Source: an uncultured Dorea sp. (GTDB taxonomy: Bacteria; Bacillota; Clostridia; Lachnospirales; Lachnospiraceae). Taken from it: 55,422 nt of DNA. The DNA is taken from positions 22,489 through 77,910 of the forward strand of contig CAJTRE010000009.1 of NCBI GenBank assembly GCA_910578495.1. Reading direction: 5' to 3'. A program made the translations under genes and the position numbers. The first letter of the stretch is position 1. Every line of letters starts with the position of its first letter. Of this stretch, positions 8,919 to 17,668 are shown piece after piece. The notes beneath the pieces are model-generated. The model saw only the letters and a program-made list of their open reading frames with translations, searched no databases and was not told the DNA's origin.

Positions 8919-9800
8919 TTAGTTACCGAATATTTTAAATATCTCATCCGGCGCAGGACGGTCAATATATCTGATTTCCTCCCCGTTTCGGATAATCTTG
9001 TCATTATTGTCTGTAATATGTCCCAAAAGAGACGCTTTGATCCCTTGTCCGACAAGCTTTTCACACAGTTCTTCTCCTCTGTCTGTCACCATCAGAAAAC
9101 TTCCGACAGAAGTAAGCTGGTATGGATTCAGCCGGAAATGTTCACATACTTCCACTGTCTCCTGAAGAATCGAAATCGCTTTCATATCCAGGCTAATCCC
9201 CGTCCCCGCTCTCTGTGCAAGATTCCATAGTGCGGCAAGAACGCCGCCGTCTGTAATCTGGCATATGGCTGTCACACCCATTTTTCTGGCAATGGAAATT
9301 TCCCGCTCTGCAAACGTCTCTTTCCGATAAGAAAATATCCGGTTCATAAATCCACCAGAAAAGCGCTGCCCAAGCTCATCTTCCCGCTCCTCGGCAATAC
9401 GCAGCATTCCCTCCATGCCAATCCACTTCGTAAGGACAATATCCTGTCCCGCTTTTACATGCTCCATTCCGGGACAAATGCTCTCTTTACTTACAGTTGC
9501 AATCCCTTGAACGCTTACCTGTGCAAACTTAAGCGCCGGATTTTTCTTCCCGTCCATCTGCAAAAGCCGGATACCTCTCTCTTTGCAGACTACTTTGACA
9601 GACTTCTCCAACCCATGTATCCGGGACGTATATCCATAAACCGGAATCTCGATTCTGACGCCAATCCCTATATCTTGCGCCCCCTCCGCCTGCAACGCAT
9701 TTGCCGCCGATGCAACTGCATACTCACCGATATGCCGGGAATAACCGCACAAAACGGCCTGTTCACTTACAACATAACCTGTATCTGTCTCTAATCTCAT
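8919..9800 (-). CDS. AIR synthase/PurM-HypE-like protein
   Basis: The protein is about 293 aa with the two-domain fold of the PurM/HypE superfamily, whose members bind ATP and often act in purine, hydrogenase or selenium pathways. Visible features are the N-terminal half with QDIVLTKWIGMEGMLRIAEE, the central ARKMGVTAICQITDGGVLAALWNLA, and C-terminal SVGSFLMVTDRGEELCEKL. The substrate is not known for this Clostridial subgroup, and no purine or hydrogenase genes are nearby. The start is ambiguous: ATG at 9800 has GGGAG five bases upstream, and GTG at 9812 is possible. Confidence 0.75.
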   Translation of the reverse strand: MRLETDTGYVVSEQAVLCGYSRHIGEYAVASAANALQAEGAQDIGIGVRIEIPVYGYTSRIHGLEKSVKVVCKERGIRLLQMDGKKNPALKFAQVSVQGIATVSKESICPGMEHVKAGQDIVLTKWIGMEGMLRIAEEREDELGQRFSGGFMNRIFSYRKETFAEREISIARKMGVTAICQITDGGVLAALWNLAQRAGTGISLDMKAISILQETVEVCEHFRLNPYQLTSVGSFLMVTDRGEELCEKLVGQGIKASLLGHITDNNDKIIRNGEEIRYIDRPAPDEIFKIFGN

Positions 9801-9818
9801 ATAATCTCCCACGTCTTC

Positions 9819-11324
9819 CTACAACATACCTGCCGCCTGACTAATTGCCGCCTGAATCTGTTCCCGATCCTGTGTTTTAACTGCATTAGCTACTATAGAA
9901 GACGCCTCGCCATTACTGGATTTTGTACCAACTTCAATAATCTGGTCAGACTTCTTGTAATGGCTCTGATTCACCACATCTCTGCTTACTTCCTTGCCAT
10001 CCTGATAAACGACTTTCCAAAGCTGCGCCGTCTTTCCCGTATGTGGACTTCCTGTCATATTCATAGAGCCAATAGACGCCTCCGGATTCACCTTGTAAGT
10101 AACTCCGTATTCTTCTGTTTCAATCGTCTCGCTTTCTAACTTCACCTCGCGCCCTTTTTTCCGCGTATCTTTTCCATAAACGCTGAAACGCAATTGATTA
10201 GAAGCATCGATCTCCCCGAAAATACAAATCGGCGTATCATAATTATTCTTAAATCTTAGATCCTTCACATCTCCTGCTATAGCAGCATCACGAGATGGTT
10301 CTACATAATTGACCAGCATAGAATGTGGATAACGTTTCGTGATTTCAAGTTCTGCATAAAGCAGCGCATTATAAAGTGTTGTTGTCACCTGGCAGATTCC
10401 TCCGCCATATGTGTCCACAACCTGACCGTTTTCGTAGGAACCCGCCGGAACGTAACCATGTTCTTCATCGTAAGGTGCTGTCAGTTCGTGCGCCGACACT
10501 TCTTCCCCCGGCATCAGAACCGTCCCATTCAGGTTCTTAGCGCCCGTCTTTAAGTTTTTCCATCTTTCGCCGCCTCCGGCATCTGTTGAAAAAGCCCCCA
10601 GCTCATCCGAAATACTTTCCAAGTCCTTCGCTCTGACAGACGGTTTCTCTGTCTTCTGAACCATAGCAATTGAAAAATCCTTATGTTTCCACTCTGTGTT
10701 CAAATATGTTTCCAGCGTAGAAAGCGATTTTGCAATATCAATCGTATTTCCTTCTTTCTCTTTAGTAATGGAAAAATCTGTTCCGGACTTTTCGATAGAC
10801 GCATTTTGTGCGTGCTTTACAAGAGGCACTGCTTTCTTCTTCAAGACGGATTCCGCTTTTTTCTTATCAACACTGACCTTCTTTTCGATGACCATTTTCT
10901 CTTTCGATAGTTTTTTAATTTTCAGGAAACGTTCCCAAACAGATCCCGCCTTACCATAATCAACCGCTTTTTTTGCTAATTTTTTTATATCCTTAAAGCC
11001 TGCGCCTAATTCTCCAAGCGTAGTCTGTGCTTTTTTCTTATCTACCTTCAACACTACTTTAATATCATTATCTTGTTCCAAGTGTGCTTTCAGTTCCTTG
11101 ATTACTTCTTTTTCAGTCATCCCCGATACTTTAACAGGTCCGACATAGATATTTTGACACACCTTGTTCTCTGGATATTTTGACACATATCCTCGCATTG
11201 ACAAATAAATAATGCCCCAGATCAAAAAAATGCTCATCAAAAGAATACAGAAAAGAAACCGCCTTCTTTTTTTCCGCCTCATCATTACCCGTCTTGCATT
11301 TTTTATATTTCTTCTATTCGCCAT
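9819..11324 (-). CDS. VanW-family protein with PG_binding_4 domains
   Basis: This 501-aa membrane-anchored extracytoplasmic protein has a strongly basic N-terminus (NRRNIKNARRVMMRRKKRRR), one transmembrane helix at about 22-44, tandem peptidoglycan-binding-4-like repeats (about 50-215) and a VanW domain (about 245-375; LPHS/VNYVEPSRDAAI, TYGGGICQVTTTLYNA). The C-terminal part is G5-like. VanW proteins occur in glycopeptide-resistance clusters, but most Clostridial copies are not resistance genes. No vanHAX genes are present here, so a general cell-wall role is more likely. Confidence 0.88.
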   Translation of the reverse strand: MANRRNIKNARRVMMRRKKRRRFLFCILLMSIFLIWGIIYLSMRGYVSKYPENKVCQNIYVGPVKVSGMTEKEVIKELKAHLEQDNDIKVVLKVDKKKAQTTLGELGAGFKDIKKLAKKAVDYGKAGSVWERFLKIKKLSKEKMVIEKKVSVDKKKAESVLKKKAVPLVKHAQNASIEKSGTDFSITKEKEGNTIDIAKSLSTLETYLNTEWKHKDFSIAMVQKTEKPSVRAKDLESISDELGAFSTDAGGGERWKNLKTGAKNLNGTVLMPGEEVSAHELTAPYDEEHGYVPAGSYENGQVVDTYGGGICQVTTTLYNALLYAELEITKRYPHSMLVNYVEPSRDAAIAGDVKDLRFKNNYDTPICIFGEIDASNQLRFSVYGKDTRKKGREVKLESETIETEEYGVTYKVNPEASIGSMNMTGSPHTGKTAQLWKVVYQDGKEVSRDVVNQSHYKKSDQIIEVGTKSSNGEASSIVANAVKTQDREQIQAAISQAAGML

Positions 11325-11340
11325 AACCGCTCCTTCTTTT

Positions 11341-11445
11341 TTATGTCATCAAAGCCGGAAGCACGCTTGTTACAATCATAGCTGCTATAATTACCATCAC
11401 CACAATCGCAACGATTCTTCTAACTTTTTTATTATTCATATTCAT
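11341..11445 (-). CDS. 34-aa single-helix membrane peptide
   Basis: This short ORF is preceded by AAGGAAG nine bases before its ATG. The peptide has a basic start (MNMNNKKVRRI) and one hydrophobic helix (VAIVVMVIIAAMIVTSVLPAL). It ends 16 nt before the VanW gene start, so the two are probably co-transcribed. I see no informative motif; the coding call rests on its ribosome binding site, its spacing and its membrane-protein character. Confidence 0.55.
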   Translation of the reverse strand: MNMNNKKVRRIVAIVVMVIIAAMIVTSVLPALMT

Positions 11446-11549
11446 ATACTCTATCTTCCTTCCTTTTCCAAGCTCTTACTCATTGTATAACGTTTATATT
11501 ACTTTTTCAACAATCATTCCTGATATTTCACGTATCATTTATTTCTTAC

Positions 11550-13295
11550 TCATAAAATGGTAACCGCACACGTTCTCGCCTCCTGATTCAGCGGATTTCT
11601 TTCCATATAATCAAAAAGCACTGTTCTACCGAGTTGCGGAAATCTTTCCAGATGTGTCATCTTACGCATCTGATTTTTGTCATACCCCTTATATCCCGGC
11701 AGATACCTTCTCTCCTTTTTTTCCTGCTCATAAAAGGTTCGGATCTCCTCTTTGCCAAGAGACGAATCTCCTGCAAATACCGGACGCGTCTTTGCATTTT
11801 CCCGCAGATAATAATCATAAATAAGCAGTTCCCTGTAGTATTCTTTTTTTTGAGGATACCACTTGGAGATAAAGTCAAGCAGTATCTCATACCTTGCACT
11901 TCTTTTATGCTGTACGTTATGAAATCCTTGTTCCTTATAGTATGTCCAAAGTTTTTCATACATAATAAACGCTGACGTATATTCTCCGCAAAGTTCTTTC
12001 ATGGTCTTTTCAAACTGTCTGCTATTATAATATACTTCCACCATCTCCTCAATTCCTTTCAGACGCAGCACGTCTCCATAGGACAGCCATTTGGTAGACA
12101 GCACTTCATATGGCGGTCTGCTCTGATAAACAAGCTGATACTTCTCTTTTTGTTCCTCCATATAAGAGCCTTTCAGCACTTTCAGAAATCCAAGCTGTAG
12201 CTGTTGTGGACGCATGGCATATATATCGTCAAAAGACTTGGCAAAACTTTCCATATTTTCATAAGGGAGTCCCGCAATCAAATCCAGATGTTGATGTACA
12301 TTTCCTGCGGCCTCCACACGAAGAACGGATTCCCGAAGCCTGTCAAGATTCATTGTCCTGCGGATCTCCTGAACCGTATCCGGGTTCGTGGACTGGACGC
12401 CTATTTCTAACTGAATCAACCCCGGACGCATACGCTCTATCAATTCCAATTCTTCCTCATTCAACAAATCCGCCGATACCTCAAAATGAAAATTCGTCAC
12501 ACCGTTATCATGCTCTGCGATATAACTCCACACCGTCATCGCATGTTCATGGCTGCAATTAAAGGTGCGGTCCACGAACTTCACCTGCGGAACTTTATGA
12601 TCAATAAAAAACTGCAGCTCTTTCTTCACCAGTTCAAGACTGCGGAACCGGAGCTTCTTATCGATAGACGACAGACAATAACTACATAAAAATGGACAAC
12701 CACGGCTTGTCTCATAATAAATGATTTTATGCTCAAACTCTTGCATATCCTCATAGACGAATGGAACCAGACTCAGATCCATCGGCGCTCTCCATGGATT
12801 TTCAACCACTTCTCCCTCTTGGCTCTGTCCAAAAATATTTCGATAAGTAATTCCTTTGGTACGAGCCAGTCTCTGATCCAACGGCTCGCAAAAACCATCC
12901 GCAGTTTCCAGATATGCCTTAACTATCTCAAAGAACGTAATCTCTCCTTCGCCCTTTATCACACCTTTTACTTCCGGAAGTCTCCGTAAAACATCGCAGG
13001 AATCATAAGAAACCTCCGGTCCGCCAAGCCAGATTGGGAGCCCCCTACATATCTTTCCAATATCTTTCACAAGTCGTTCTACATAGTCCAAGTTCCAAAT
13101 ATAGCAGGAAAAACAAAGCATATCTGCCTTCTTCTCGTAGATGTCCCGCATAATTTCTTCCGGCTGTTGATTAATCGTATACTCGGCAATCTCTATGTCT
13201 GCATTTAAATACTTTAAGGTATACGCCCTCAGGCAGTATACCGCAAGATTAGAATGTATGTATTTTGCATTAATTGCAGCTAATAAAATTTTCAT
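11550..13295 (-). CDS. B12-binding-domain radical SAM protein (DUF4080 type)
   Basis: This 581-aa radical SAM enzyme has an N-terminal cobalamin-binding-like Rossmann domain (about 1-140, starting MKILLAAINAKYIHSNLAVY) and a radical SAM core with the CxxxCxxC cluster in TSRGCPFLCSYCLSS. It ends with a DUF4080-type C-terminal domain. The reaction is not known for this widespread Clostridial family. I start it at MKIL (13295), preceded by GGGGAGGAG. A longer frame from 13418 would run through the SRP RNA gene and its promoter. It is transcribed divergently from the SRP RNA, whose -35 box lies 14 nt from the start codon. Confidence 0.88.
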   Translation of the reverse strand: MKILLAAINAKYIHSNLAVYCLRAYTLKYLNADIEIAEYTINQQPEEIMRDIYEKKADMLCFSCYIWNLDYVERLVKDIGKICRGLPIWLGGPEVSYDSCDVLRRLPEVKGVIKGEGEITFFEIVKAYLETADGFCEPLDQRLARTKGITYRNIFGQSQEGEVVENPWRAPMDLSLVPFVYEDMQEFEHKIIYYETSRGCPFLCSYCLSSIDKKLRFRSLELVKKELQFFIDHKVPQVKFVDRTFNCSHEHAMTVWSYIAEHDNGVTNFHFEVSADLLNEEELELIERMRPGLIQLEIGVQSTNPDTVQEIRRTMNLDRLRESVLRVEAAGNVHQHLDLIAGLPYENMESFAKSFDDIYAMRPQQLQLGFLKVLKGSYMEEQKEKYQLVYQSRPPYEVLSTKWLSYGDVLRLKGIEEMVEVYYNSRQFEKTMKELCGEYTSAFIMYEKLWTYYKEQGFHNVQHKRSARYEILLDFISKWYPQKKEYYRELLIYDYYLRENAKTRPVFAGDSSLGKEEIRTFYEQEKKERRYLPGYKGYDKNQMRKMTHLERFPQLGRTVLFDYMERNPLNQEARTCAVTIL

Positions 13296-13308
13296 TCGCT
13301 CCTCCCCA

Positions 13309-13337
13309 TTGACATTTTGGCTAAAACGCGATAAAAT
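13309..13337 (+). promoter_or_regulatory. promoter of the SRP RNA gene
   Basis: TTGACA (13309-13314), a 17-nt spacer and TAAAAT (13332-13337) form a near-consensus sigma-A promoter. Its predicted start site about 8 nt downstream coincides with the 5' end of the SRP RNA closing stem. Confidence 0.85.
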
Positions 13338-13344
13338 ATAGACT

Positions 13345-13605
13345 CGTGCAGCCGGGGTGTTAGCGGTACCTTGAACCTGCAATCCGCTATAGCAGGGGTG
13401 ATATTGCGCCGAGGGCATTTGCTTGCAGAGCTGCCCTTGAAAAGTGACGTTGATGATTGGGTCTTACGCGACGGAAATCTGTGAACCGTGTCAGGTCGGG
13501 AACGAAGCAGCACTAAGCAGAATCTTCCGGGTGCCGTAAGGGTGCCTGATCTGAGTAAACTGTCAAGGTAACGTCTGTGAAAAGATGTTCGAAGCGCAAT
13601 GCACG
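13345..13605 (+). ncRNA. ffs: signal recognition particle RNA, large Bacillus type
   Basis: This is an RNA of about 261 nt that resembles the long B. subtilis scRNA throughout. It has GTTAGCGGTACCTTGAACCT and GCAATCCGCTATAGCAGGGG near the 5' Alu-like domain. It carries the SRP54-binding hairpin GTCAGGT-CG-GGAA-CG-AAGCAGC. The closing stem is CGTGCA (13345-13350) with TGCACG (13600-13605). The tetraloop stem carries CG/CG instead of the common CC/GG, a compensated change that keeps pairing. It is on the opposite strand to its neighbours. Confidence 0.95.
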
Positions 13606-13625
13606 TAAAAATAATGTAAACTATT

Positions 13626-14099
13626 TTATTTAGATTTTTTCTTCGCTTCTCTTAACTCCTTGAAGAACTCTTTCATCATCCAGCTGCATTCTTCCCCGAG
13701 AACTCCGATTTCAAGTTCCACCTGATGATTAAATTCCTGCATTTGTAGAAGATTTAAAACAGAACCCGCACACCCTGCTTTGGGATTCATACAGCCAATC
13801 ACTACCCGGTCCATCCGCGACTGTACAATTGCTCCCGAACACATCTGACATGGTTCTAAAGTCACATACATCGTACAGCCTTCCAAACGCCAGTCATTCA
13901 TCTTTTTGCTGGCTTTTTTTATTGCAATCATCTCCGCATGCGCCAATGTATTTTTGTCAATCGTTCTCCGGTTATAACCTCTCCCGATAATCTTATCTTC
14001 ATATACAATGACGCACCCTATCGGCGTTTCCCCCAGCGCATAAGCCTTCCTTGCCTGGCGGATTGCCTCTCTCATATATTTTTCCTCTGTATTTCTCAT
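13626..14099 (-). CDS. tadA: tRNA-specific adenosine deaminase
   Basis: This 157-aa zinc-dependent deaminase converts A34 to inosine in tRNA-Arg(ACG). The catalytic HAE is at residues 54-56 and the zinc motif PCQMC at 83-87 (C84, C87), with the family GETPIGCVIVYEDKIIGRGYNRR segment before them. Its 3' end faces the 3' end of the SRP RNA with about 20 nt between. The start MRNTEEKYMREAI is typical of the family. Confidence 0.95.
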   Translation of the reverse strand: MRNTEEKYMREAIRQARKAYALGETPIGCVIVYEDKIIGRGYNRRTIDKNTLAHAEMIAIKKASKKMNDWRLEGCTMYVTLEPCQMCSGAIVQSRMDRVVIGCMNPKAGCAGSVLNLLQMQEFNHQVELEIGVLGEECSWMMKEFFKELREAKKKSK

Positions 14100-14148
14100 C
14101 TATCTTCCTGCTTTCTCGACCATTCTTCCTAAGTCCGGCATTTTGTTA

Positions 14149-15084
14149 TTAATAGAAAGGATGTCTCACCTGCCGGCACCAAAATCCAAACTCCTCCTGT
14201 TCGTTACATTCCTCCGCTGTCAATGAAATATCTAATTCTCTTGCCGGAATAAAATCCGGAAAACCAAATGCGCTTGCCGCCTGTGCTTCTTTCTCGTGAT
14301 AAATGCCCGGCACTCCAAGATACATCATCTGCCTGTTTTCGATAAATACCAGATAATGATAATTATAATATCCATGCAGGAGAAAATTGTTGTTTGCCAG
14401 ACGCCACTCACACCTCGGCAGACGCGCCAGTTCCTTGCGCTGAATCTTTGTAACTTTACGCTGTATCATCTTCGACATATAACCGGGCGCTTCCTCCCTG
14501 CAATCCTCTCTTTCAGAAGTTTCAAGCGCCGCCTGCACTTCCGGCTCTTCTGCTTCCCGGCTTACGGAGATTGCATTTTCTGCCGGAACTTCTTCTACCG
14601 GTGTTACTTCCACCGGACGCGCCTCTACTTGAACTTCCTCCGATCGAGGTTCTTTAGCTTCCGCAGGCTCCTCTTCCACTTCATGAAGTACCTCTTTAGG
14701 CTTTGCCGTCCAGACAGTCATATGGTCTACATCTACCGCCATATCATTCCATACGGAGGCATACTTACGTCCGCTTCCGTTACTCATGATCACACCGTTA
14801 ATCTTTGAAAAATTCTCAGCTTCTCCCACATCGTCTTTCGTGTAATGCAGCCGACAATTCACCGCCGGATTGATGTTATCAATCTCTCCCTGCCAGACGC
14901 CCATACACACGCCGTCCTCTTCGTAAAAAAGATAGAGTCCCAGCTTCTCTTCATTCATACGCAGGCCCTTGCCATGTACATGCACTATACATTCGTAATC
15001 ATCCTGCTCTACTTTAACAAATCCTACATTTCTTGTTCTTTTCCCTTGTTCGTACTCGTACAAATAGCGAATAAATCGTTTCAA
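14149..15084 (-). CDS. conserved hypothetical protein with acidic linker (possibly DUF6128)
   Basis: This 311-aa protein has no signal peptide or membrane helix. The N-terminal domain (about 1-135; MKRFIRYLYEYEQGKRTRNVGF) and the C-terminal domain (about 215-311; CEWRLANNNFLLHGYYNYHYLVF, LGVPGIYHEKEAQAA) are compact and conserved-looking. They are joined by a Glu/Pro/Val-rich linker (about 137-205). I know the type from Lachnospiraceae, where it may carry the DUF6128 label, but I am not sure of the name and no function is known. It lies between tadA and dgt on the same strand. Confidence 0.7.
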   Translation of the reverse strand: MKRFIRYLYEYEQGKRTRNVGFVKVEQDDYECIVHVHGKGLRMNEEKLGLYLFYEEDGVCMGVWQGEIDNINPAVNCRLHYTKDDVGEAENFSKINGVIMSNGSGRKYASVWNDMAVDVDHMTVWTAKPKEVLHEVEEEPAEAKEPRSEEVQVEARPVEVTPVEEVPAENAISVSREAEEPEVQAALETSEREDCREEAPGYMSKMIQRKVTKIQRKELARLPRCEWRLANNNFLLHGYYNYHYLVFIENRQMMYLGVPGIYHEKEAQAASAFGFPDFIPARELDISLTAEECNEQEEFGFWCRQVRHPFY

Positions 15085-15144
15085 ACCGTCACTCCTGATT
15101 CTGGTTATTTATCACAATCTATTCACTCCCTGTACAAAACATTC

Positions 15145-16578
15145 CTATACAATTGCTTTTAATTCTTGATACAGCCGTTTGGCATAACTGTCCGTCATAC
15201 CGCAGATATAATCCGTAACAAGCAAAAGCCTCAGATACAGTCTCTCTATGTCCGATTTCCCCTTTGCATGGAAATGATAAGCATTCTTATAATTACTGGA
15301 GATAAAGGATACCATTTTGGCATCAATCGTCCCTAACTTCTGCGGCTTATCATCATATTTCACGACTGCCATCACGAACTTGTCCATTAGAAAATCAATC
15401 ATCGCAGCCTCAGACACTTCCATCCGGTATATCTGCTCCGAAGTAAACACTTCACGAAAGGCAAGATCACCTAACAAATCCATTAACTTCTCTGCAAAAG
15501 TATGATGAAACAGATCGTATGGATACTCTCCTGCCATAATCGCATTGTAGTTGGACGTAAATCCATATGTCGCACAGTTAATCAAAAATCCCTGTACCCG
15601 GATAATCCAGTTCTTAATTGCGTATTCTTCCGGCTTTTGCACATGCCTGCCTTTTCCTCTAATATACAAATCTTCCAGCACTTTCACCGGATTAAATATT
15701 TGATCGCCCTGACCATACATTGCCTGCAGCTCTGTTAATTCATCCAGAAGCTTATAATAACTAATGAAACCTTTGACAAACGCATCCTCAATGTCCGCAG
15801 TCTTATATGCAATGTCGTCCGCCGCCTCTAAGATAAATGTAAGCGGATGACGACGGCCATTGGTTCCTGTCTCCTTTTGTATCTCCCGGAAAATCTCTTC
15901 ATCCGCAAGATAGTATCCCATCTTTTTGTCCTTGATATTGCCAGACTTTTTATTAATCCCTGTCGACGAAACCGGATACTTCACAATAGTATTAAGGAGT
16001 GCATACGTAAGATTCATACCATTTTCATCTACAAGAAAATGAAGCTTGCTCACAAGTCTTAAGGCTTGCGCATTTCCTTCAAAATGATAGAAATCCTCCC
16101 GCATCTGTTCCGACACTTCTGTCAACGCTTCTTCTACAGATTTCCCATGGAACTTTAATACCGGAAGGTTTCGCTCAAACCATTCACGAATCGCTGTCTC
16201 GCCAAAATGCCCGAACGGCGGATTCCCAATATCATGTATCAGTCCCGCACATTGCAGAATACTGCAAATATCTTCTTTCATCCCCGGTGTAAAGCTGGGA
16301 TCTTTTTTATATGTCAGTATATTTTCTCCGATATTCTGCCCCAACGACTTGGCAAATGAAGACACTTCCAATGAATGTGTCAGTCTTGTCCGAATAAAAT
16401 CACTTTTATCAAGAGGAAAGACCTGCGTCTTATCCTGAAGCCTCCGAAAAGATGCGCTCCCGATAATGCGGTGATAGTCTTTCTCAAACTCACTACGCAG
16501 ATCTGTACCTTTTGTATGTTTTGTTTTGCTTGTAGAACCTCTGCTTCTTTTGGTGGATAATAACTGTTCCCAGTTCAT
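15145..16578 (-). CDS. dgt: deoxyguanosinetriphosphate triphosphohydrolase-like protein
   Basis: This 477-aa HD-domain enzyme hydrolyses dNTPs, classically dGTP, to nucleoside and tripolyphosphate and so limits the dNTP pool. The metal-binding residues are visible: H68 in RTRLTHSLEV, H115-D116 in GLIHDIGNPPFGHFGE with H124, and a downstream ADDIAYKTADIEDAF. Length and architecture fit the family. The enzyme may prefer dNTPs other than dGTP, as several homologues do. Confidence 0.92.
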   Translation of the reverse strand: MNWEQLLSTKRSRGSTSKTKHTKGTDLRSEFEKDYHRIIGSASFRRLQDKTQVFPLDKSDFIRTRLTHSLEVSSFAKSLGQNIGENILTYKKDPSFTPGMKEDICSILQCAGLIHDIGNPPFGHFGETAIREWFERNLPVLKFHGKSVEEALTEVSEQMREDFYHFEGNAQALRLVSKLHFLVDENGMNLTYALLNTIVKYPVSSTGINKKSGNIKDKKMGYYLADEEIFREIQKETGTNGRRHPLTFILEAADDIAYKTADIEDAFVKGFISYYKLLDELTELQAMYGQGDQIFNPVKVLEDLYIRGKGRHVQKPEEYAIKNWIIRVQGFLINCATYGFTSNYNAIMAGEYPYDLFHHTFAEKLMDLLGDLAFREVFTSEQIYRMEVSEAAMIDFLMDKFVMAVVKYDDKPQKLGTIDAKMVSFISSNYKNAYHFHAKGKSDIERLYLRLLLVTDYICGMTDSYAKRLYQELKAIV

Positions 16579-16614
16579 GTATTTTCACTCTTTCTCTTTC
16601 TATTCCGCTCCGGT

Positions 16615-17502
16615 CTAATCCAGATAGGTCGGCGGTTCATAGTCTTCACCAAGAATCGCTTTCATCCTCTCCTGATAACCTAAAAATGCCCATTCCGTCA
16701 TCTCTGTCCATTTATGCCCGCCTCGGTCATATACCTGCACATACCCGATACGTTTCGGATGCATCCGCACACTGTTAGACTTATATTCATGCCCGGTGTA
16801 CGGATTCACATCTCCAATAGTTATGTCTTCCGGCTCTTCGTCTGCCCTCTTCATAATCGCTTCTTCAATCTGATCTGCAATCTGATTTATGAGTGGTTCC
16901 TGGATTTCTTCCGTCTGCATTTCCTCGTCTTCTATAAATTCCTCGTTTTCTTCAACATACTCCATCTCTGTTGGGAACTCGTCTACAGAAAGCTCTTCAC
17001 CATCATCCTCGATTTTTCTCTTCCATCTCTGCAAATAAGACCGCCATCCCCCAGATTTCTTCACTGGCCCCGCCGCCTTTGGCTCCTCTGCCTTTACAGG
17101 GGTTTTCTCAGGTTTCTCAATCTCAAACGCTTCGATCTCTGCAAGAATTTCTTCCACAGACTCCTCCGGTTCTTCCATCTCTTGTGCCTCAATGAACGCG
17201 CCCGATTCTTCCATCTCCGGCTCTACCTGTTCTTCTATATTAAATTCTGCCTCATTCTGTGCCAAATCTTCCTCAGTAATTATACTGTCATCCAGAATGT
17301 TCAGATGAAAAGGACAACCTAATATCCCTGCAATCATACGCATATCCTGCTCCTGAAAATTATCACGTCCCAATCTCTGTGTAAGATTCTGCCGCGACAT
17401 TTTCTTTCCGGTACGCTTTTCAATGCTCTCAGCAAGTTCTTTAATCGTCATACCTTTTCTGCTTAAGATAATTTTGACCTGTTCGCCAAATGTCAAATCC
17501 AT
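16615..17502 (-). CDS. XRE-like helix-turn-helix protein with acidic linker
   Basis: The protein is 295 aa. Residues 1-72 form a Cro/C1-like helix-turn-helix (FGEQVKIILSRKGMTIKELA, then SRQNLTQRLGRDNFQEQDM). Residues about 76-215 are a Glu-rich linker, and the C-terminal 75 residues form a conserved block (YTGHEYKSNSVRMHPKRIGY, QVYDRGGHKWTEMTEWAF). It resembles a small Lachnospiraceae family of unknown role and may be a DNA-binding regulator. The gene lies upstream of dgt by 36 nt, so the two may be cotranscribed. Confidence 0.65.
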   Translation of the reverse strand: MDLTFGEQVKIILSRKGMTIKELAESIEKRTGKKMSRQNLTQRLGRDNFQEQDMRMIAGILGCPFHLNILDDSIITEEDLAQNEAEFNIEEQVEPEMEESGAFIEAQEMEEPEESVEEILAEIEAFEIEKPEKTPVKAEEPKAAGPVKKSGGWRSYLQRWKRKIEDDGEELSVDEFPTEMEYVEENEEFIEDEEMQTEEIQEPLINQIADQIEEAIMKRADEEPEDITIGDVNPYTGHEYKSNSVRMHPKRIGYVQVYDRGGHKWTEMTEWAFLGYQERMKAILGEDYEPPTYLD

Positions 17503-17668
17503 TACGCTTGTCCTCCCTATTTAATTGAGCGATACTTTCCCTGTATAATTTATCTTTCGCATTCTTTCCTGTAAACTCATTCGTTTCTTGATAAATCCTT
17601 GCTTTTCTCTTTTTTCATTTTATCAAATAGGATAGGGCACGTCAACTAAAGATTGGGGACACTTCCCG

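Noticed and set aside
9819..11324. Vancomycin-resistance gene
   Set aside because: The VanW domain alone is common in Clostridia. No vanH, vanA/B, vanX or vanRS genes are present.
13292..13513. Open frame on the minus strand and the long N-terminal extension of the radical SAM gene
   Set aside because: They lie across the SRP RNA gene and promoter. The ribosome binding site and family start support 13295.
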